DNA of 64,000 nucleotides from Blastopirellula sediminis (GTDB lineage: Bacteria > Planctomycetota > Planctomycetia > Pirellulales > Pirellulaceae): contig NZ_JAJKFT010000004.1 in NCBI RefSeq assembly GCF_020966755.1, positions 744,001 to 808,000 of the forward strand. The letters are read 5' to 3'. The notes under the pieces are model-generated. The model saw nothing but the letters and a program-made list of their open reading frames with translations, was not told where the DNA came from and did not search any database. Shown here one piece after another: positions 17,511 through 28,332 of this stretch. The position numbers and the translations under genes were made by a program. Numbering within the stretch: position 1 is the stretch's first letter; each line of letters opens with the position of its first letter.

Positions 17511-20500
17511 TTACGCTTTCTTGACGTACAGCTTGGCGGCGAAGTCGCCAATTTCGCACTCGATCGGATCAACGCCGGCCAGAGCTTTCGATTGCAGGCT
17601 GTTGCCGAGCGTTTCGCCGGTGATGTAGTCGCCGTTTTCGGTCAGCGCTTCGTTTAGCTCGGCCGCATCGGTTACGACGCCGATCTCGATCCGATCGGTG
17701 TAGGCCAAGTCCATTTCCTTGCGCTGGTCTTGGATCAAGCGAACCAAATCCTTGCAATAACCTTCGCGAAGCAACTCCGGCGTGAGCTCTTTGTTGAGGA
17801 CCACCACGCACATCTTCCCTTGGGCGGCGGCCCAACCGGCCTTCGCTTGCAAGCGAACCTGGATATCTTCGCCGTCGAGTTCGATCGACTCGCCGCCGAC
17901 TTCCAGCGTGATCTTTCCGCTGCTATCGAGCTGCGACAGCAAGTCGCCCCCGTCCGCTTTGCCGAGCGCCGCTTTGACTTGCGGCAGTAGCTTGCCGATC
18001 TTTGGGCCAAGCCGCTTGAAGTTCGGCTGCACCTGGTAGTCGATGTACTCTTTCCCTTCCTGCGTGAACCGTACCTCTTTGACGTTCAGTTCTTCGCAGA
18101 TCAAGCCGCCGTGCGACTCGAGCCACTGCTGATGCGTCGCGTCGGCCAGCACCACTTCGACCAACGACAGCGGCTGACGAACCTTCAGCTTCTCGTCCAT
18201 GCGGGCCTTGCGGCCAAGCGACGAGATTTCGCGGATCATGTTCATGCGAGTCGACAGTTGCTTGTCGATCGCCGTCTGGTCGGCCGACGGGAAATCGCAC
18301 AGGTGGACGCTTTCCAAAGCGCGCTTGCCGAAGACCCCGGCCAAACTGCGCCACAGCCCTTCCGCCAAAAATGGCGTGAACGGGGCGATCAGCTTGCAGG
18401 TGGTGATCAAACATTCGTACAGCGTCCAGTAAGCGTCGAGCTTCTCCGGCGAGTCCTTGTCTCCGCTCCAGAAGCGATCGCGGCTGCGGCGAACGTACCA
18501 GTTGCTCAGTGCGTCGACAAAATCGATCAGCGCTCCGCAGGCCGCGTAGTTGTCGTACGCGTCCATCCGGTCGGTAACCGTAGCGATCGTCTTGTTTAAT
18601 TCGCTCAGCACCCAACGATCGAGCTCGCTTCGCTCGGCGTACGCGCGATATCCTTTCGCGCCGGCCATGTCGGTCGGGGATAGTTGTCCCGCTTCGCCGG
18701 CGATCGCCTGTTCCGGTTCAAATCCGTCGATGTTGGCGTAGATCGTGAAGAAGCTGTAGACGTTCCACAGCCGCAGCAGAAACTCTGGAATACTGTCCTT
18801 GATTGACTGCTCGTTGTAACGGATCGACGTCCAAGGCGGTTGATTGGCGAATAGGTACCAGCGAAGGGCGTCGGCGCCGTACTTGTCGAAGATCTCGTTC
18901 GGCTCGCGATAGTTCTTCTTGCTCTTCGACATCTTCTTGCCGTCTTCGCCCAGCATCAGCCCCAGCACGATGCAGTTCTTAAACGGGTGAGGATAGTCGT
19001 GTTTGACGGTTTTGCCGTCGCCCCCTTCGCCGAACAGCAGCGTGCTGATCGCCGTTTGGCTGTAGAACCAACCGCGCGTCTGGTCGATCGCTTCGCTGAT
19101 GAAGTCGGCCGGGAACTGCTCTTCGAAACGATCGGCGTTTTGGTACGGATAGCCCCACTGCGCGAACGGCATCGCGCCGGAGTCGAACCAGCAGTCGATC
19201 ACTTCGGTGACGCGGCGCATCGTGGCGCCCTTGGCGAACGGCGAATCGTAGGTGATTTCGTCGATGTACGGCTTGTGGATCTTCAGATCGTCGACCAGAT
19301 CGGGATTCGCCTGTTTGGCCGCTTCCCAAACGTCAAAGCCGGCGGCGCCGGGCTTCGCTTCCAATTCGGCGTAGCTGCCGATCGCTTCCATCTGGCCCGT
19401 CTCGTCGCAAACCCAGATCGGCAGCGGCGTTCCCCAATAGCGTTCGCGCGACAGCGCCCAGTCGACGTTCGACTCGAGGAAGTTGCCGAACCGCCCGTCG
19501 CGGATATGTTCCGGCATCCAGTTGATTTGCTTGTTGTTCGCCAGCATTTCGTCTTTGAACTGCGTGGTGCGAACGAACCAGCTCTTCCGCGGATACTGGA
19601 TCAACGGATCTTCGTCGGCCCGCCAGCAGAACGGGTAGCTGTGCAGGTACTGATCGAGCAGGAAGAGGAGCCCGCGATTCTTGAGTTCGTGAGCGATGTC
19701 CTTGTCGGCCTCTTTAACCCAACGCCCTTTGTAGTCGGGCGCTTCGTCGGTGAACTTGCCGTCGGGACCGACGGCGCAGATCAACTCTGGACCTTCGCTT
19801 GGCGCGAAGCGTTCCTGCTCGGCTTTTAGCACGTCGTAGTCGACTTCACCGAAGGCGGGCGCTTGATGGACGACGCCGGTACCGCTATCGGTCGTGACGA
19901 AGTCGGCGGCGACGACGCGCCAGGCGACGTGCTGCTTCGTCTTGCCGTTGGCCAACGTCCCCTGGGCGTCTCCCAGCGTCTTGTAGTAGTAGTCGAACGG
20001 CGGCAGATAACGCTTGCCGAGCAGTTCGGCGCCTTGGAAAGTGGCGACCGTCTTCCAGTTCTTTTTGGTCTTGGTCGCCAGCGGTTCGATGAGCGCGGTC
20101 GCCAGGATCAGACGCTCGCCGGAATCTTCATCTTCGACGGTCGAGTATTCGAGCTCTGGGTGAACGGCGGCGAACTGGTTGCTCGGCAACGTCCAAGGAG
20201 TCGTCGTCCAGACCAACAGCGCCGTCTTCGGATCTTCGACCAGTGGAAAGCGGACGTAGACGCTGGGATCGGCGACGTCTTTGTAACCTTCCCCCACTTC
20301 GCCGCTCGAGAGCGCCGTACCACCCTGCGCCCACCACCAAACGATCTTGTGTCCTTGATACAGCAGGCCGCGATCGTAGAAGTTCTTGAGCGCCCACCAG
20401 ACGCTTTCGACATAGCTCTGGTGATAGGTGACGTACGCTTCGTCCAGCTTGATCCAGAAGCCGAGACGTTCGGTCAGACGTTCCCATTCTTTCATATAGC

Positions 20501-20876
20501 GCCAGACGCTGGCCTGGCACTTGTGGATGAACGGCTCAACGCCGAAGTTTTCGATTTCTTCCTTCGAGTGGATCCCCATCTCTTTGCAGACTTCGACTTC
20601 GACCGGCAAGCCGTGGGTGTCCCAACCGGCTTTCCGTTCGCAGTAATAGCCCCGCATGGTGCGGTAACGGGGAAAGACGTCTTTGATCGCGCGCGTCAGA
20701 CAGTGGCCGGGATGCGGCATGCCGTTGGCGGTCGGAGGGCCTTCGTAGAAGACGAATTTGGGCCCTTCGCGGCGAGCTTCGAGCGATTTTTCGTAAATCT
20801 TGTGCGACTTCCAGAAATCCAGAACTTCGGCTTCCAGTTGAGGGAACTGCACGTTTTGTTGGTTTTCAGGAAACAT
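17511..20876 (-). CDS. ileS: Isoleucyl-tRNA synthetase (eukaryote-like type)
   Basis: A 1121-residue class I aminoacyl-tRNA synthetase. The HIGH-type signature is HPGH (55-58) within GMPHPGH, and the KMSKS loop appears at about 642-650 followed by [20 protein letters not shown]. The length and the opening [14 protein letters not shown] point to the longer, eukaryote/archaea-like IleRS class, which tends to resist mupirocin. The zinc-binding C-terminal CxxC finger of the classic bacterial type is not evident. No T-box is visible in the roughly 85 bases upstream. It is the first gene of an operon with purN. Confidence 0.97.
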   Translation of the reverse strand: MFPENQQNVQFPQLEAEVLDFWKSHKIYEKSLEARREGPKFVFYEGPPTANGMPHPGHCLTRAIKDVFPRYRTMRGYYCERKAGWDTHGLPVEVEVCKEMGIHSKEEIENFGVEPFIHKCQASVWRYMKEWERLTERLGFWIKLDEAYVTYHQSYVESVWWALKNFYDRGLLYQGHKIVWWWAQGGTALSSGEVGEGYKDVADPSVYVRFPLVEDPKTALLVWTTTPWTLPSNQFAAVHPELEYSTVEDEDSGERLILATALIEPLATKTKKNWKTVATFQGAELLGKRYLPPFDYYYKTLGDAQGTLANGKTKQHVAWRVVAADFVTTDSGTGVVHQAPAFGEVDYDVLKAEQERFAPSEGPELICAVGPDGKFTDEAPDYKGRWVKEADKDIAHELKNRGLLFLLDQYLHSYPFCWRADEDPLIQYPRKSWFVRTTQFKDEMLANNKQINWMPEHIRDGRFGNFLESNVDWALSRERYWGTPLPIWVCDETGQMEAIGSYAELEAKPGAAGFDVWEAAKQANPDLVDDLKIHKPYIDEITYDSPFAKGATMRRVTEVIDCWFDSGAMPFAQWGYPYQNADRFEEQFPADFISEAIDQTRGWFYSQTAISTLLFGEGGDGKTVKHDYPHPFKNCIVLGLMLGEDGKKMSKSKKNYREPNEIFDKYGADALRWYLFANQPPWTSIRYNEQSIKDSIPEFLLRLWNVYSFFTIYANIDGFEPEQAIAGEAGQLSPTDMAGAKGYRAYAERSELDRWVLSELNKTIATVTDRMDAYDNYAACGALIDFVDALSNWYVRRSRDRFWSGDKDSPEKLDAYWTLYECLITTCKLIAPFTPFLAEGLWRSLAGVFGKRALESVHLCDFPSADQTAIDKQLSTRMNMIREISSLGRKARMDEKLKVRQPLSLVEVVLADATHQQWLESHGGLICEELNVKEVRFTQEGKEYIDYQVQPNFKRLGPKIGKLLPQVKAALGKADGGDLLSQLDSSGKITLEVGGESIELDGEDIQVRLQAKAGWAAAQGKMCVVVLNKELTPELLREGYCKDLVRLIQDQRKEMDLAYTDRIEIGVVTDAAELNEALTENGDYITGETLGNSLQSKALAGVDPIECEIGDFAAKLYVKKA

Positions 20877-20963
20877 GTCGCGGTATTCGGTTTAAAGTCA
20901 AGCGATCGAACGACTTGGGAGCGGGCCTCCCAAGCAAACAGGCGATTTTCTCCTAGACGGGCC

Positions 20964-21008
20964 AAAAATGGAATGCCCCCGCCGGAAACGAGTTCCGCCG
21001 GGGGCATT
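20964..21008 (-). terminator. Intrinsic terminator of the beta-propeller gene
   Basis: A 16-base near-perfect stem (20972-20987 with 20993-21008; one central mismatch) and a 5 nt loop are followed on the minus strand by TTTTT. Confidence 0.85.
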
Positions 21009-21049
21009 AGAGGGCTTCGTCAGAATTGCGGTTCGCGCGGCTTTGCGGA

Positions 21050-22369
21050 CTATTCGGCCGCCAGATCGACGCAAACAAGCTCTTTGTCATTACGGAGATA
21101 GGCCGATTTGTTGGCGTAAGCCGGATGGGCCCAGACCACAGCGCGGCCGAACGCTTCGTTGGTCGGCTCCAGAATGTGGGCGCGGTTGATTTCCGTATAC
21201 GCTTCCGGCGTGAGGTCGGCGAAGATCAGATCGCCGGTTTCGCTCGCCAAGATGTAGCGGTTGCCGGTTTCGCCCAGCTTCACCAGGAAGGCGGTCGCAT
21301 GCTTCGGGCGACGCTCGGGCGAGGTCGGCTTCTGCGTTTCCCACAGTCGCTTGCCATCTTCGACCTTGGCCGCCATCAACTGGCCGCTGATGCCGTCGAC
21401 GCCGTAAATCGTCTTGCCGTCGACAATCGGCGGAGCGTTGGCCGTGGCGATCGAAGTCTTACCAGTCCCACGCCACAGAACTTCGGCGCCGGGCTCTTCG
21501 GTCAGTTTTAACAGGACGCTGGTATCCGAGTACCCGCCGGCGAAGAGGAGATTCCCTTCCTGGCGCGGCGGCGAAATCGACATCGCATACGACGGTTCGA
21601 GCGGAACCGACCAGTAAACTTCGCCGGTCGCCGGGTTCAGACTGTTCAGCGAGAGGGGATGCCAGATCAGCAGCTGTTTCTTGCCGGCGAATTCGATCAT
21701 CGTTGGCGGGCAATAACCTTGGGACGGCGCCGAGAGTGCTCGCCACAGTTCCTTGCCGCTGTTCTTATCGAAGGCGACCGCGATCGAACCTTCGCCGCCG
21801 ACGATGCAATACAACGTATCGCCGTCGACCAGCGGAGCGGCCGAATAGCCCCAGAACGGAGCGTCGCATTTGAACTCTTTACGCAGCTCTTTTTTCCAGA
21901 CGACTTCGCCGTTGACCGCGTTGAAGCAGATCAGGTCTCCTTCGGCGCCCAGGGTATAGACTTTGTCGCCGTCGACGGTTGGAGTTGCCCGCGGTCCGGC
22001 GCCGTAGCTGATGCTGTAGTTGCGCGGATACTCGTACTTCCAGATTTCTTTACCGGTCGCGACGTCAAAGCAAAGGACCCGCTCGGTACCGGTCAGAACG
22101 TCCGGTCCCCCGGGATTGTTGGTGATGTCGCCGGTTTTCTTCAGATAGTCGGTCAGGAAGACGCGCCCATCGGCCACGGCCGGACCAGAGTATCCATAGC
22201 TAACCGGAACGCGCCATTTGATCTTGGCGCCACTTTCTGGGAACTGACCAGCGACGCCGCTCTCGCGCCAGATGCTGTCTCGCTCGGGGCCAAGCCATTG
22301 GGGCCAATCAGCAGCCGATATGGGGGCGACGGCAAACGCCAACAGCAACAATGAAGCGGAGCGAATCAT
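21050..22369 (-). CDS. Exported PQQ-like beta-propeller repeat protein
   Basis: A 439-residue protein with a signal peptide (MIRSASLLLLAFAVAPISAA), then DWPQWLGPERDSIW, the standard opening of planctomycete PQQ-like propellers (YncE/BamB-type outer fold). Repeated blades with patterns such as VLCFDVATGKEIWKYEYP, LICFNAVNGEVVWKKEL and VAFDKNSGKELW indicate a beta-propeller. The ATG at 22369 is chosen because it opens the signal peptide. No quinoprotein catalytic pair is visible, so a binding or scaffold role is more likely than an alcohol dehydrogenase. It is divergent from the LRR lipoprotein. Confidence 0.9.
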   Translation of the reverse strand: MIRSASLLLLAFAVAPISAADWPQWLGPERDSIWRESGVAGQFPESGAKIKWRVPVSYGYSGPAVADGRVFLTDYLKKTGDITNNPGGPDVLTGTERVLCFDVATGKEIWKYEYPRNYSISYGAGPRATPTVDGDKVYTLGAEGDLICFNAVNGEVVWKKELRKEFKCDAPFWGYSAAPLVDGDTLYCIVGGEGSIAVAFDKNSGKELWRALSAPSQGYCPPTMIEFAGKKQLLIWHPLSLNSLNPATGEVYWSVPLEPSYAMSISPPRQEGNLLFAGGYSDTSVLLKLTEEPGAEVLWRGTGKTSIATANAPPIVDGKTIYGVDGISGQLMAAKVEDGKRLWETQKPTSPERRPKHATAFLVKLGETGNRYILASETGDLIFADLTPEAYTEINRAHILEPTNEAFGRAVVWAHPAYANKSAYLRNDKELVCVDLAAE

Positions 22370-22637
22370 AGGAAGGTTCCTGATTCTTAAGGGAAATGCG
22401 GGGGGAGACGGCAGCGCACATTGTCGTTGGATGTCGCGGTTAGCCAAGACGTCACAGCAAACTTTGCCAAGGTTGCCGATAATTGAGACCTGTTGCGCGG
22501 TTTTGTCTGGCGTATTTTGTTTTTCCTCTATTCGCGTTTGCTGGTACGCTCGTTGCGAATGCGGGCATTTCGCCGTAAAATGGGCCGTTTGGCCTCGCTT
22601 CGTTCCCGCTTACTTCCGTAAAGAGGATGCCCGCCTA

Positions 22638-23939
22638 ATGCGATTCTTGCCCGCCTGGCTCGCCGTTGCTTTGTTGGTTTTTACGACTGGTTGTCCGCCG
22701 AAGTCGACTCCCGATACTGCGGAGGTTCCCACCAAAGTCGAGCCTGAGAAGAAGGTTGAACCGGATGACGCGGAAGCGGTGGCCGCGTTGGAAGCCTTGG
22801 GGGGACGTTTGACGAAGGACGATCGGGGCGTCGTTACCGTCGTCGATATGTCGGCTTTGTCGTTCAACGACGAACAACTTGCTCCTTTGGGCAAATTGAA
22901 GAACGTCAAAATCTTGAAGCTCTACGGCGCCGACGTCCATGACGCGACGATCGACAACGTGGTGCAGATGAAGGATCTCCGCGACTTCAGCGCCGCGAAT
23001 ACGGTTCTCACCGACGCCGCCGTCGAAAAGCTGGTGACCTTGCCGGAGCTGTCCGTGCTGCAACTGCGTCGCACTAACATCACCAACAAGTCGCTCGAAT
23101 CGATGTTGGCGCTGCCGAAGCTGCGCTATCTCGATCTCCGCTACGACGCGGTCAACGACGAAGGGATGCCGACCGTCGCGAAGATGAAAAATCTGGAAGT
23201 CTTGCGTTTGGAGGGCGCCCGCATCAGCGACGTCGGTCTGAAAGAACTGGCCGGCCTGAGCAAGATGAAGTTCCTCAATTTGCGGGGCACCGACATTACC
23301 GACGCTGGGTTCGAAGCGATTTCGCACATGACGAATCTGGAAACGCTCGAAACCAACGGCACTGCGATGACCGATGAAGGCGCCAAGTATCTCGCGCCGC
23401 TGACCAAGCTGAAGAAGCTGGAACTTTATCGCGCTCTGCTGACCGACGAAGGCTTGGCGAACCTGAAGGGGATGCCGGACCTGGAGCACCTGATGTTGCG
23501 GGAAACGGCGATCGAAGGTCCGGGGATCGAAAGCTTGACCGGCCTAACGAAGCTGAAGTCGCTCGACCTGAGCGAAACGTCGTTCCGCGACGAAGGAATG
23601 GTCCATATCGCCAAGATGCCGGCGCTCGAATCGCTGAACCTGTGGTTCACCCGCGTGACCGCCGACGGTTTAGCTCACATCAAAGATATGAAGACCTTGA
23701 AGAAGCTGAACCTGGACGATCAAGGCTTGGGTGACGACGCGATGGCCCATTTGGCCGGACTGGAAAACCTGGAAGAGCTGTCGATCAACAGCAACGACCA
23801 GATCACCAACGAATCGGTCCAGTACCTGAAGAACCTGAAGCACTTGAAGAAGCTGTCGATCGCCTTCACGCAGATCGATTACCAAGGCGTCAAGGAACTG
23901 AAGGACGCGATTCCGGGTCTGGAAGTGAAAGAAGGTTAA
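22638..23939 (+). CDS. Leucine-rich-repeat lipoprotein
   Basis: A 433-residue protein with a lipoprotein signal: MRFLPAWLAVALLVFTTGC, with the lipobox Cys at residue 19. A Pro/Glu/Lys spacer precedes about 14 leucine-rich repeats of 23-24 residues, of the type LKNVKILKLYGADVHDATI and MKNLEVLRLEGARISDVGL, to the end. The start at 22638 follows AGAGGA; a much longer upstream frame is not protein-like. Planctomycete LRR proteins of this form are probably cell-envelope binding proteins with unknown ligands. A strong terminator follows. Confidence 0.92.
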   Translation: MRFLPAWLAVALLVFTTGCPPKSTPDTAEVPTKVEPEKKVEPDDAEAVAALEALGGRLTKDDRGVVTVVDMSALSFNDEQLAPLGKLKNVKILKLYGADVHDATIDNVVQMKDLRDFSAANTVLTDAAVEKLVTLPELSVLQLRRTNITNKSLESMLALPKLRYLDLRYDAVNDEGMPTVAKMKNLEVLRLEGARISDVGLKELAGLSKMKFLNLRGTDITDAGFEAISHMTNLETLETNGTAMTDEGAKYLAPLTKLKKLELYRALLTDEGLANLKGMPDLEHLMLRETAIEGPGIESLTGLTKLKSLDLSETSFRDEGMVHIAKMPALESLNLWFTRVTADGLAHIKDMKTLKKLNLDDQGLGDDAMAHLAGLENLEELSINSNDQITNESVQYLKNLKHLKKLSIAFTQIDYQGVKELKDAIPGLEVKEG

Positions 23940-23968
23940 ACGACGGAGTCGTTCGCCATCAAGAAATC

Positions 23969-24009
23969 AAAAAGAGCGAGCGTTCCTTGCGGGACGCTCG
24001 CTCTTTTTT
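23969..24009. terminator. Bidirectional intrinsic terminator
   Basis: A 14 bp stem AAAGAGCGAGCGT / ACGCTCGCTCTTT (loop about 10 nt) is flanked by A and T runs, so it can end both the plus-strand LRR gene and the minus-strand PilZ-like gene. Confidence 0.9.
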
Positions 24010-24035
24010 CGTAGGTTGCGACAAACGTCGCGGGG

Positions 24036-24503
24036 TTAAATGCGGGACATGCCGGCCGGAAAAGGGGAGGGGACGGTGTTCAAGAATCGTCCGCCATTGT
24101 CATACCACCCTTGTTTCGTATAGCGGCACCAGGTGAGGTCCATCAGGAAGCTGGCGATGTAACCTCCCGGAGTTTCGATCGTCACGATCACGCGACGATG
24201 CGGAATCGGTTGCTGATGATAGAAGTCCATGCCGCGTTCGGTCAGCGTTTTTCCGACGACGACGACCGTCTGTTCGACCAGCGGTTCTCCCGCCTTGTTT
24301 ACCGGCGTGAGGTAGAGCAGGTGCGGAAAGGGATAGCGTTGATCGCGACGCCGATCAGCGTACGCCAACCGCGCCCCTTTGCCGGCCGCGCCAATAATGG
24401 AACGGACCTGCACGCGCACTTCAAGCTCGTGCTCGCTCAGGTTGACCCGGAGCGGCGTCGATGCGAAGTCGCCGATAGAAAAGTCGGAAGTCGATAGCTC
24501 CAT
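24036..24503 (-). CDS. PilZ-like protein
   Basis: A 155-residue soluble protein. It has an R-rich RRRDQRYPFPHLLYLTPV segment (about 52-69), which recalls the RxxxR c-di-GMP-binding motif and first strand of PilZ domains. The body is strand-rich: VVVVGKTLTERGMDFYHQQPIPHRRVIVTI. The D/NxSxxG second motif is only weakly matched (GKTLTERGMDF), so ligand binding is uncertain. Planctomycetes carry many divergent PilZ-type proteins. It converges with the LRR gene. Confidence 0.6.
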   Translation of the reverse strand: MELSTSDFSIGDFASTPLRVNLSEHELEVRVQVRSIIGAAGKGARLAYADRRRDQRYPFPHLLYLTPVNKAGEPLVEQTVVVVGKTLTERGMDFYHQQPIPHRRVIVTIETPGGYIASFLMDLTWCRYTKQGWYDNGGRFLNTVPSPFPAGMSRI

Positions 24504-24847
24504 AGTTGCGTAAGCTTTCCACGATTACTGCGAACCGCGACGCATCCTGCCCAAGGTTGATGCGACGCGACTCTCAATAGGGTCAATATTGGCAAATCGT
24601 TAACGCGTTGAATTCACGGATGGATTACAAGCGTGCGCATTGGCAGTCGGTATTGGCGGAAAGATAGGTGACGAAGCGTCGAGAGTAGCGAGACGAGCGA
24701 CGTGCGATCCCCGTTACGGAGACGACGCCGGGTATTTTGAAGACGCAAGTTCGCAGCCAGGTGGCCTATGATCAAACTTGGCTTGCGCCTACAGATCAAT
24801 GTGTAGGTCGTAATCCGCCGGTAAGCAAATAATAGATGCCGATATTT
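24504..24847. other. Intergenic region, no gene seen
   Basis: About 340 bases between two minus-strand genes. It should include the promoter of the PilZ-like gene. I see no clear hairpin, repeat or coding frame. Confidence 0.4.
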
Positions 24848-25924
24848 TTACGTAGCGGCTGGCGATCGCAACAATCGTTGTAACCGGACCGACGATCGCC
24901 AATCGTCTTGGAACTCGACTTCGGCGCGAGCCAGCACTTGTTCCGCTTCGGTCGATTGGCCGGCTTCGACCAGCGACTTGAGCCAGGCTTCGTAAACTTC
25001 AAAGCGAAGTTGTAGCTGGTACTGCGGGTCGTCGAGCACCGCCGCTTGCAGCGCCCCCAGGTATTCCCCTTCGGCCAGATTCGCGCGGACCTTCAAGATC
25101 CGGATATGGCGCCGGTTGGCCAATAGCGGTCCGTAGCCGGGAGCGACCTCGGCCACTTCTTGCAGCAGGCGTTCGGCTTGTTCAAACTTCGCTTGCTGGG
25201 CGAGTTCGACCGCCCAGTTGTTCTTGGCGGCCAGCAAGTTTTGCTCGGCGGCGGCGTCGCATGGATCCAAGGCAAGCGTCTGGTCGAGCAGTTCAATCGC
25301 CGGGGCGAACTGCCGTTGCTCCAAGTGATCGACGGCGCGGTTGTAGTAGAGCTTGGCGACCAGCGCTTTCCGCGACAGCGGAGCGGCGGCCGATCCCGCT
25401 TCGACGCCGGGAGCGCCGAGCCGCATTTCTTCGGACAATTCGAACCATTGGGGGCAAGTCGACTCGACGTCGAGCCGCTTTTCTCCGGCGACGCGGCACC
25501 AGACGTGTCCTTCAATTTGCAGCGGCACGACCGGCAGAGCGAATGAATCGGCGAGCGCCACGTATAGGATCGTACCGCTGACGCAGTTGTAATCGCCGCC
25601 GCTCAACACGCCGGAGATCGCGGAGGCTTTGGCGTCAAATCGCCCGGTCAGAATCTCGCGATGCATCGCATGAAAGAGCCAGACGGCGCGATCTGCGAGC
25701 GGCATCTCGGTCCAATCGTGCGGGCGCTGGTTGGCGATCTGCTCACGCAATTCCAGGAAGCGATCAAGCGTCTCGCCCGGAATGTTCGACTCGGTTTGCG
25801 CTTCCGCTTGGGCGGAAGCTGCGATTAATGCGCGGCCCATATCAAGCGACGCCGGTACGTTGGTCGTCGCAGCGCTGGCGATCGAACAACAAGCGGCAAG
25901 CAGCAGGAGGGAGAGTGCGCGCAT
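24848..25924 (-). CDS. Exported transglutaminase-like/TPR protein
   Basis: A 358-residue protein with a signal peptide (MRALSLLLLAACCSIASAA). The first domain (about 50-190) is transglutaminase-like: GGDYNCVSGTILYVALADSF carries the Cys, and EGHVWCRV the His, of the Cys-His-Asp arrangement. The second part (about 200-355) is helical with TPR-like repeats (YNRAVDHLEQRQFAPAIELLDQTLALDP). The start at 25924 is chosen for the signal peptide; the longer frame from 25987 adds an unlikely leader. It probably acts in the envelope, substrate unknown. Confidence 0.8.
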   Translation of the reverse strand: MRALSLLLLAACCSIASAATTNVPASLDMGRALIAASAQAEAQTESNIPGETLDRFLELREQIANQRPHDWTEMPLADRAVWLFHAMHREILTGRFDAKASAISGVLSGGDYNCVSGTILYVALADSFALPVVPLQIEGHVWCRVAGEKRLDVESTCPQWFELSEEMRLGAPGVEAGSAAAPLSRKALVAKLYYNRAVDHLEQRQFAPAIELLDQTLALDPCDAAAEQNLLAAKNNWAVELAQQAKFEQAERLLQEVAEVAPGYGPLLANRRHIRILKVRANLAEGEYLGALQAAVLDDPQYQLQLRFEVYEAWLKSLVEAGQSTEAEQVLARAEVEFQDDWRSSVRLQRLLRSPAAT

Positions 25925-26077
25925 CGCAAGGCCATAGCGGGAGGGAGGGAAGCGTCCGTCCTCAACTATGCGATGCAAAAACGCCACGCGTCGCCGCCGA
26001 CGTTCTCTTTTTGCAACGTTTGCGTCAACGTAACCGTTGCGATCGGCGCAACTGACGCAATCCGAGTCACGCGGCAG

Positions 26078-27286
26078 CTACGGCAGGGTATGACCCATCT
26101 TGTCGCGCTTCGTTGCGAGGTACTTCTCGTTGAACTCGTTGACCGGAGATGCCATCGGAACCTGGTCGACCACTTCCAGGTCGAACCCGCCGTAGATGAA
26201 CGCATCGGTCTTTTTCGGATTGTTAGTCAACAGCCGAATTTGACGGAGGCCGATGTCTTTCAAGATTTGAATGCCGATGCCGTAGTCGCGCATATCGGCT
26301 TTGAAACCGAGGGCGTGATTCGCTTCGACGGTGTCGAGGCCATGATCCTGCAGGCCGTAAGCCCGGATCTTTTGCGTCAAGCCGATGCCGCGCCCTTCCT
26401 GCGGAAGATAAACCAGAACGCCATGTCCTTCTTCGCTGATTCGCTGAAGGGCCATTTGCAATTGATCGCCGCAGTCGCAACGCAGCGAACTGATCAAGTC
26501 GCCGGTGAAGCAGCTGGAGTGGAGTCGAACCAGCGGCGGTTTCTCTTGCTTGTCAGGCTCGCCGAAGATCAGCGCGACCGGCTCTTGCGATTCGTAAGCG
26601 ACCGAGTAAACGATGATGCGGAACTGACCATACTTGGTCGGCAGATCCGCTTCGGCCGCTCGCGAGACCAGTTTCTCGTTCACGCGGCGATGGGCGATCA
26701 GCTGTTCGATCGAGATGATTTCGAGGTTGAACTTTTCGGCCAGTTCGATCAGCTGATCGCGATTTGCCCGATCCCCCGCTTCATCCAGGATCTCGCACAA
26801 GACGCCGGCCGGGCGAAGTCCCGCCATGCGAGCCAGGTCGACCGAGGCTTCGGTATGACCGGCGCGTCGCAGGACGCCCCCTTCTTTGGCCAGCAGCGGA
26901 TAGACGTGACCCGGGCGAACGAAATCGTCGACGGTCGTGTGGGGATCGGCCAGCGCCAGGATCGTGTCGGCACGTTCCTTGGCGGTGATCCCGGTCTTGC
27001 TGGTGTGGTGATCGACCGGGGTGATGAACGACGTCTGCAGCGGCGCGTTGTTGTTTTCGACGATCGGGTGGAGGTCCAAGCGTTCGCAAACGTCAGGCAG
27101 GATCGGGGCGCAAAGCATCCCGCGACCATGGGTGATCATGAAATTGACCGACTCCGGCGTGATTTTCTCGGCCGCAGCGACAAAATCCCCCTCGTTTTCG
27201 CGGTCTTCCGCATCCACGACGATGACAATTTCGCCACGACTTATCGCGTCGACGGCCGCTTGAACCGATGAAAAACGATGGGTCAC
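26078..27286 (-). CDS. ribBA: Bifunctional DHBP synthase / GTP cyclohydrolase II
   Basis: A 402-residue fusion catalysing two early riboflavin steps. The RibB part (about 1-205) has the metal-binding EDRENEGDF loop and the TEASVDLARMAGL segment. The RibA part (about 210-400) has the zinc site in SSCFTGDLISSLRCDCG and the QEGRGIGL loop. The length is normal. I looked for an FMN riboswitch in the 185 bases upstream and do not see its conserved elements. Monocistronic. Confidence 0.97.
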   Translation of the reverse strand: MTHRFSSVQAAVDAISRGEIVIVVDAEDRENEGDFVAAAEKITPESVNFMITHGRGMLCAPILPDVCERLDLHPIVENNNAPLQTSFITPVDHHTSKTGITAKERADTILALADPHTTVDDFVRPGHVYPLLAKEGGVLRRAGHTEASVDLARMAGLRPAGVLCEILDEAGDRANRDQLIELAEKFNLEIISIEQLIAHRRVNEKLVSRAAEADLPTKYGQFRIIVYSVAYESQEPVALIFGEPDKQEKPPLVRLHSSCFTGDLISSLRCDCGDQLQMALQRISEEGHGVLVYLPQEGRGIGLTQKIRAYGLQDHGLDTVEANHALGFKADMRDYGIGIQILKDIGLRQIRLLTNNPKKTDAFIYGGFDLEVVDQVPMASPVNEFNEKYLATKRDKMGHTLP

Positions 27287-27471
27287 GTTGTTTACCTGAA
27301 CGTTGAGATCGTCAAAAGAGTCTAAGGCCGCCGATAGGGTTTCGCATCGAAATATGCGATGCCGGCGACGGAAAACCGTTACGTCGTCGCTTGCCTGCGG
27401 TTAATAATGACGACAGGCGAACTTCATCCTGTGCATTATAGGCGAATCGCTCGAACTGGGAGTCGCTCCGT

Positions 27472-28308
27472 ATGAACCGATGGCAGATAGCGGCGTTTTT
27501 GACGCTGGCATCTCTATTTTTCGGCAAATTCGTCCAGGCTCAGCCTCTGGTTAAGGTCATCACCGACGTCGTTTACGCTTCCCCTGGGGGGGATGACCTG
27601 AAGGTCGACCTCTATTTGCCGGAAGGAGAAGGTCCGTTTCCAGGCGTTTTAATGGTCCACGGGGGCGCTTGGCTTGGAGGCGATCGGAGCCGGATGGCGG
27701 TCCATGCGCTGCAATTGGCCCGAAACGGCTATGTCGTCGCTTCCATTGGCTACCGGCTGGCCCCGGTTCACAAGTTCCCTGCCCAACTGGATGACTGCCG
27801 GACGGCGCTCGATTGGTTGCGCCAGCATGCCGTCGAATATCACATCGACCCCAATCGGATTGCTGGCTATGGATTCTCGGCCGGCGCCCACTTGGTTTGT
27901 CTGACGGCGATGACAACCAGCGATCCGGCCGAAGGCCTCTGCGCGGTTGTCGCCGGAGGAACTCCGTGCGACCTGACGCTTGAGCCGGCCACCAGTATCC
28001 GACTCGCTTATTTCCTGGGAGGAAGCCGCGCCGAAAAGCCGGAAGTCTATCGCCAGGCGTCGCCGGCCAAGTTCGTCTCTGACAAGGCGCCGCCGATGTT
28101 CTTCTTTCATGGAACCGCCGATGACCTGGTTCCGCTAGCGGCAGTCAAAGCGATGTGCGCCGATCTGGACCAAGCCGGCTGCCGAACGCAGATTTGTGAA
28201 ATTGATAACGCCGGGCATATTGGCTCGTTCATTAGTCCACAAGCACGGCAAGAGGCGGTAAAATTTCTGGATGAAGTGCTGCAGGCGCCTGCGGCGGCTA
28301 GCCAGTAA
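27472..28308 (+). CDS. Exported alpha/beta hydrolase (BD-FAE-like esterase)
   Basis: A 278-residue protein with a signal peptide (…AAFLTLASLFFGKFVQA). The oxyanion motif is HGGAW (about 63-67). The nucleophile Ser sits in GYGFSAGAH (about 142-150), the Asp region is HGTADDLVPL, and the catalytic His is in NAGHIGSF near the C-terminus. All triad positions are visible. It belongs to the acetyl-esterase/feruloyl-esterase-like group common in planctomycetes. Substrate unknown; an ester on a polysaccharide is plausible. Confidence 0.9.
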   Translation: MNRWQIAAFLTLASLFFGKFVQAQPLVKVITDVVYASPGGDDLKVDLYLPEGEGPFPGVLMVHGGAWLGGDRSRMAVHALQLARNGYVVASIGYRLAPVHKFPAQLDDCRTALDWLRQHAVEYHIDPNRIAGYGFSAGAHLVCLTAMTTSDPAEGLCAVVAGGTPCDLTLEPATSIRLAYFLGGSRAEKPEVYRQASPAKFVSDKAPPMFFFHGTADDLVPLAAVKAMCADLDQAGCRTQICEIDNAGHIGSFISPQARQEAVKFLDEVLQAPAAASQ

Positions 28309-28332
28309 CGCCTTTGTGCGACCGGTCGATCT

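Noticed and set aside
27287-27471. FMN riboswitch before ribBA
   Set aside because: I looked for the conserved AGGGGC...GGUGAAAUUCC-type elements and did not find them.
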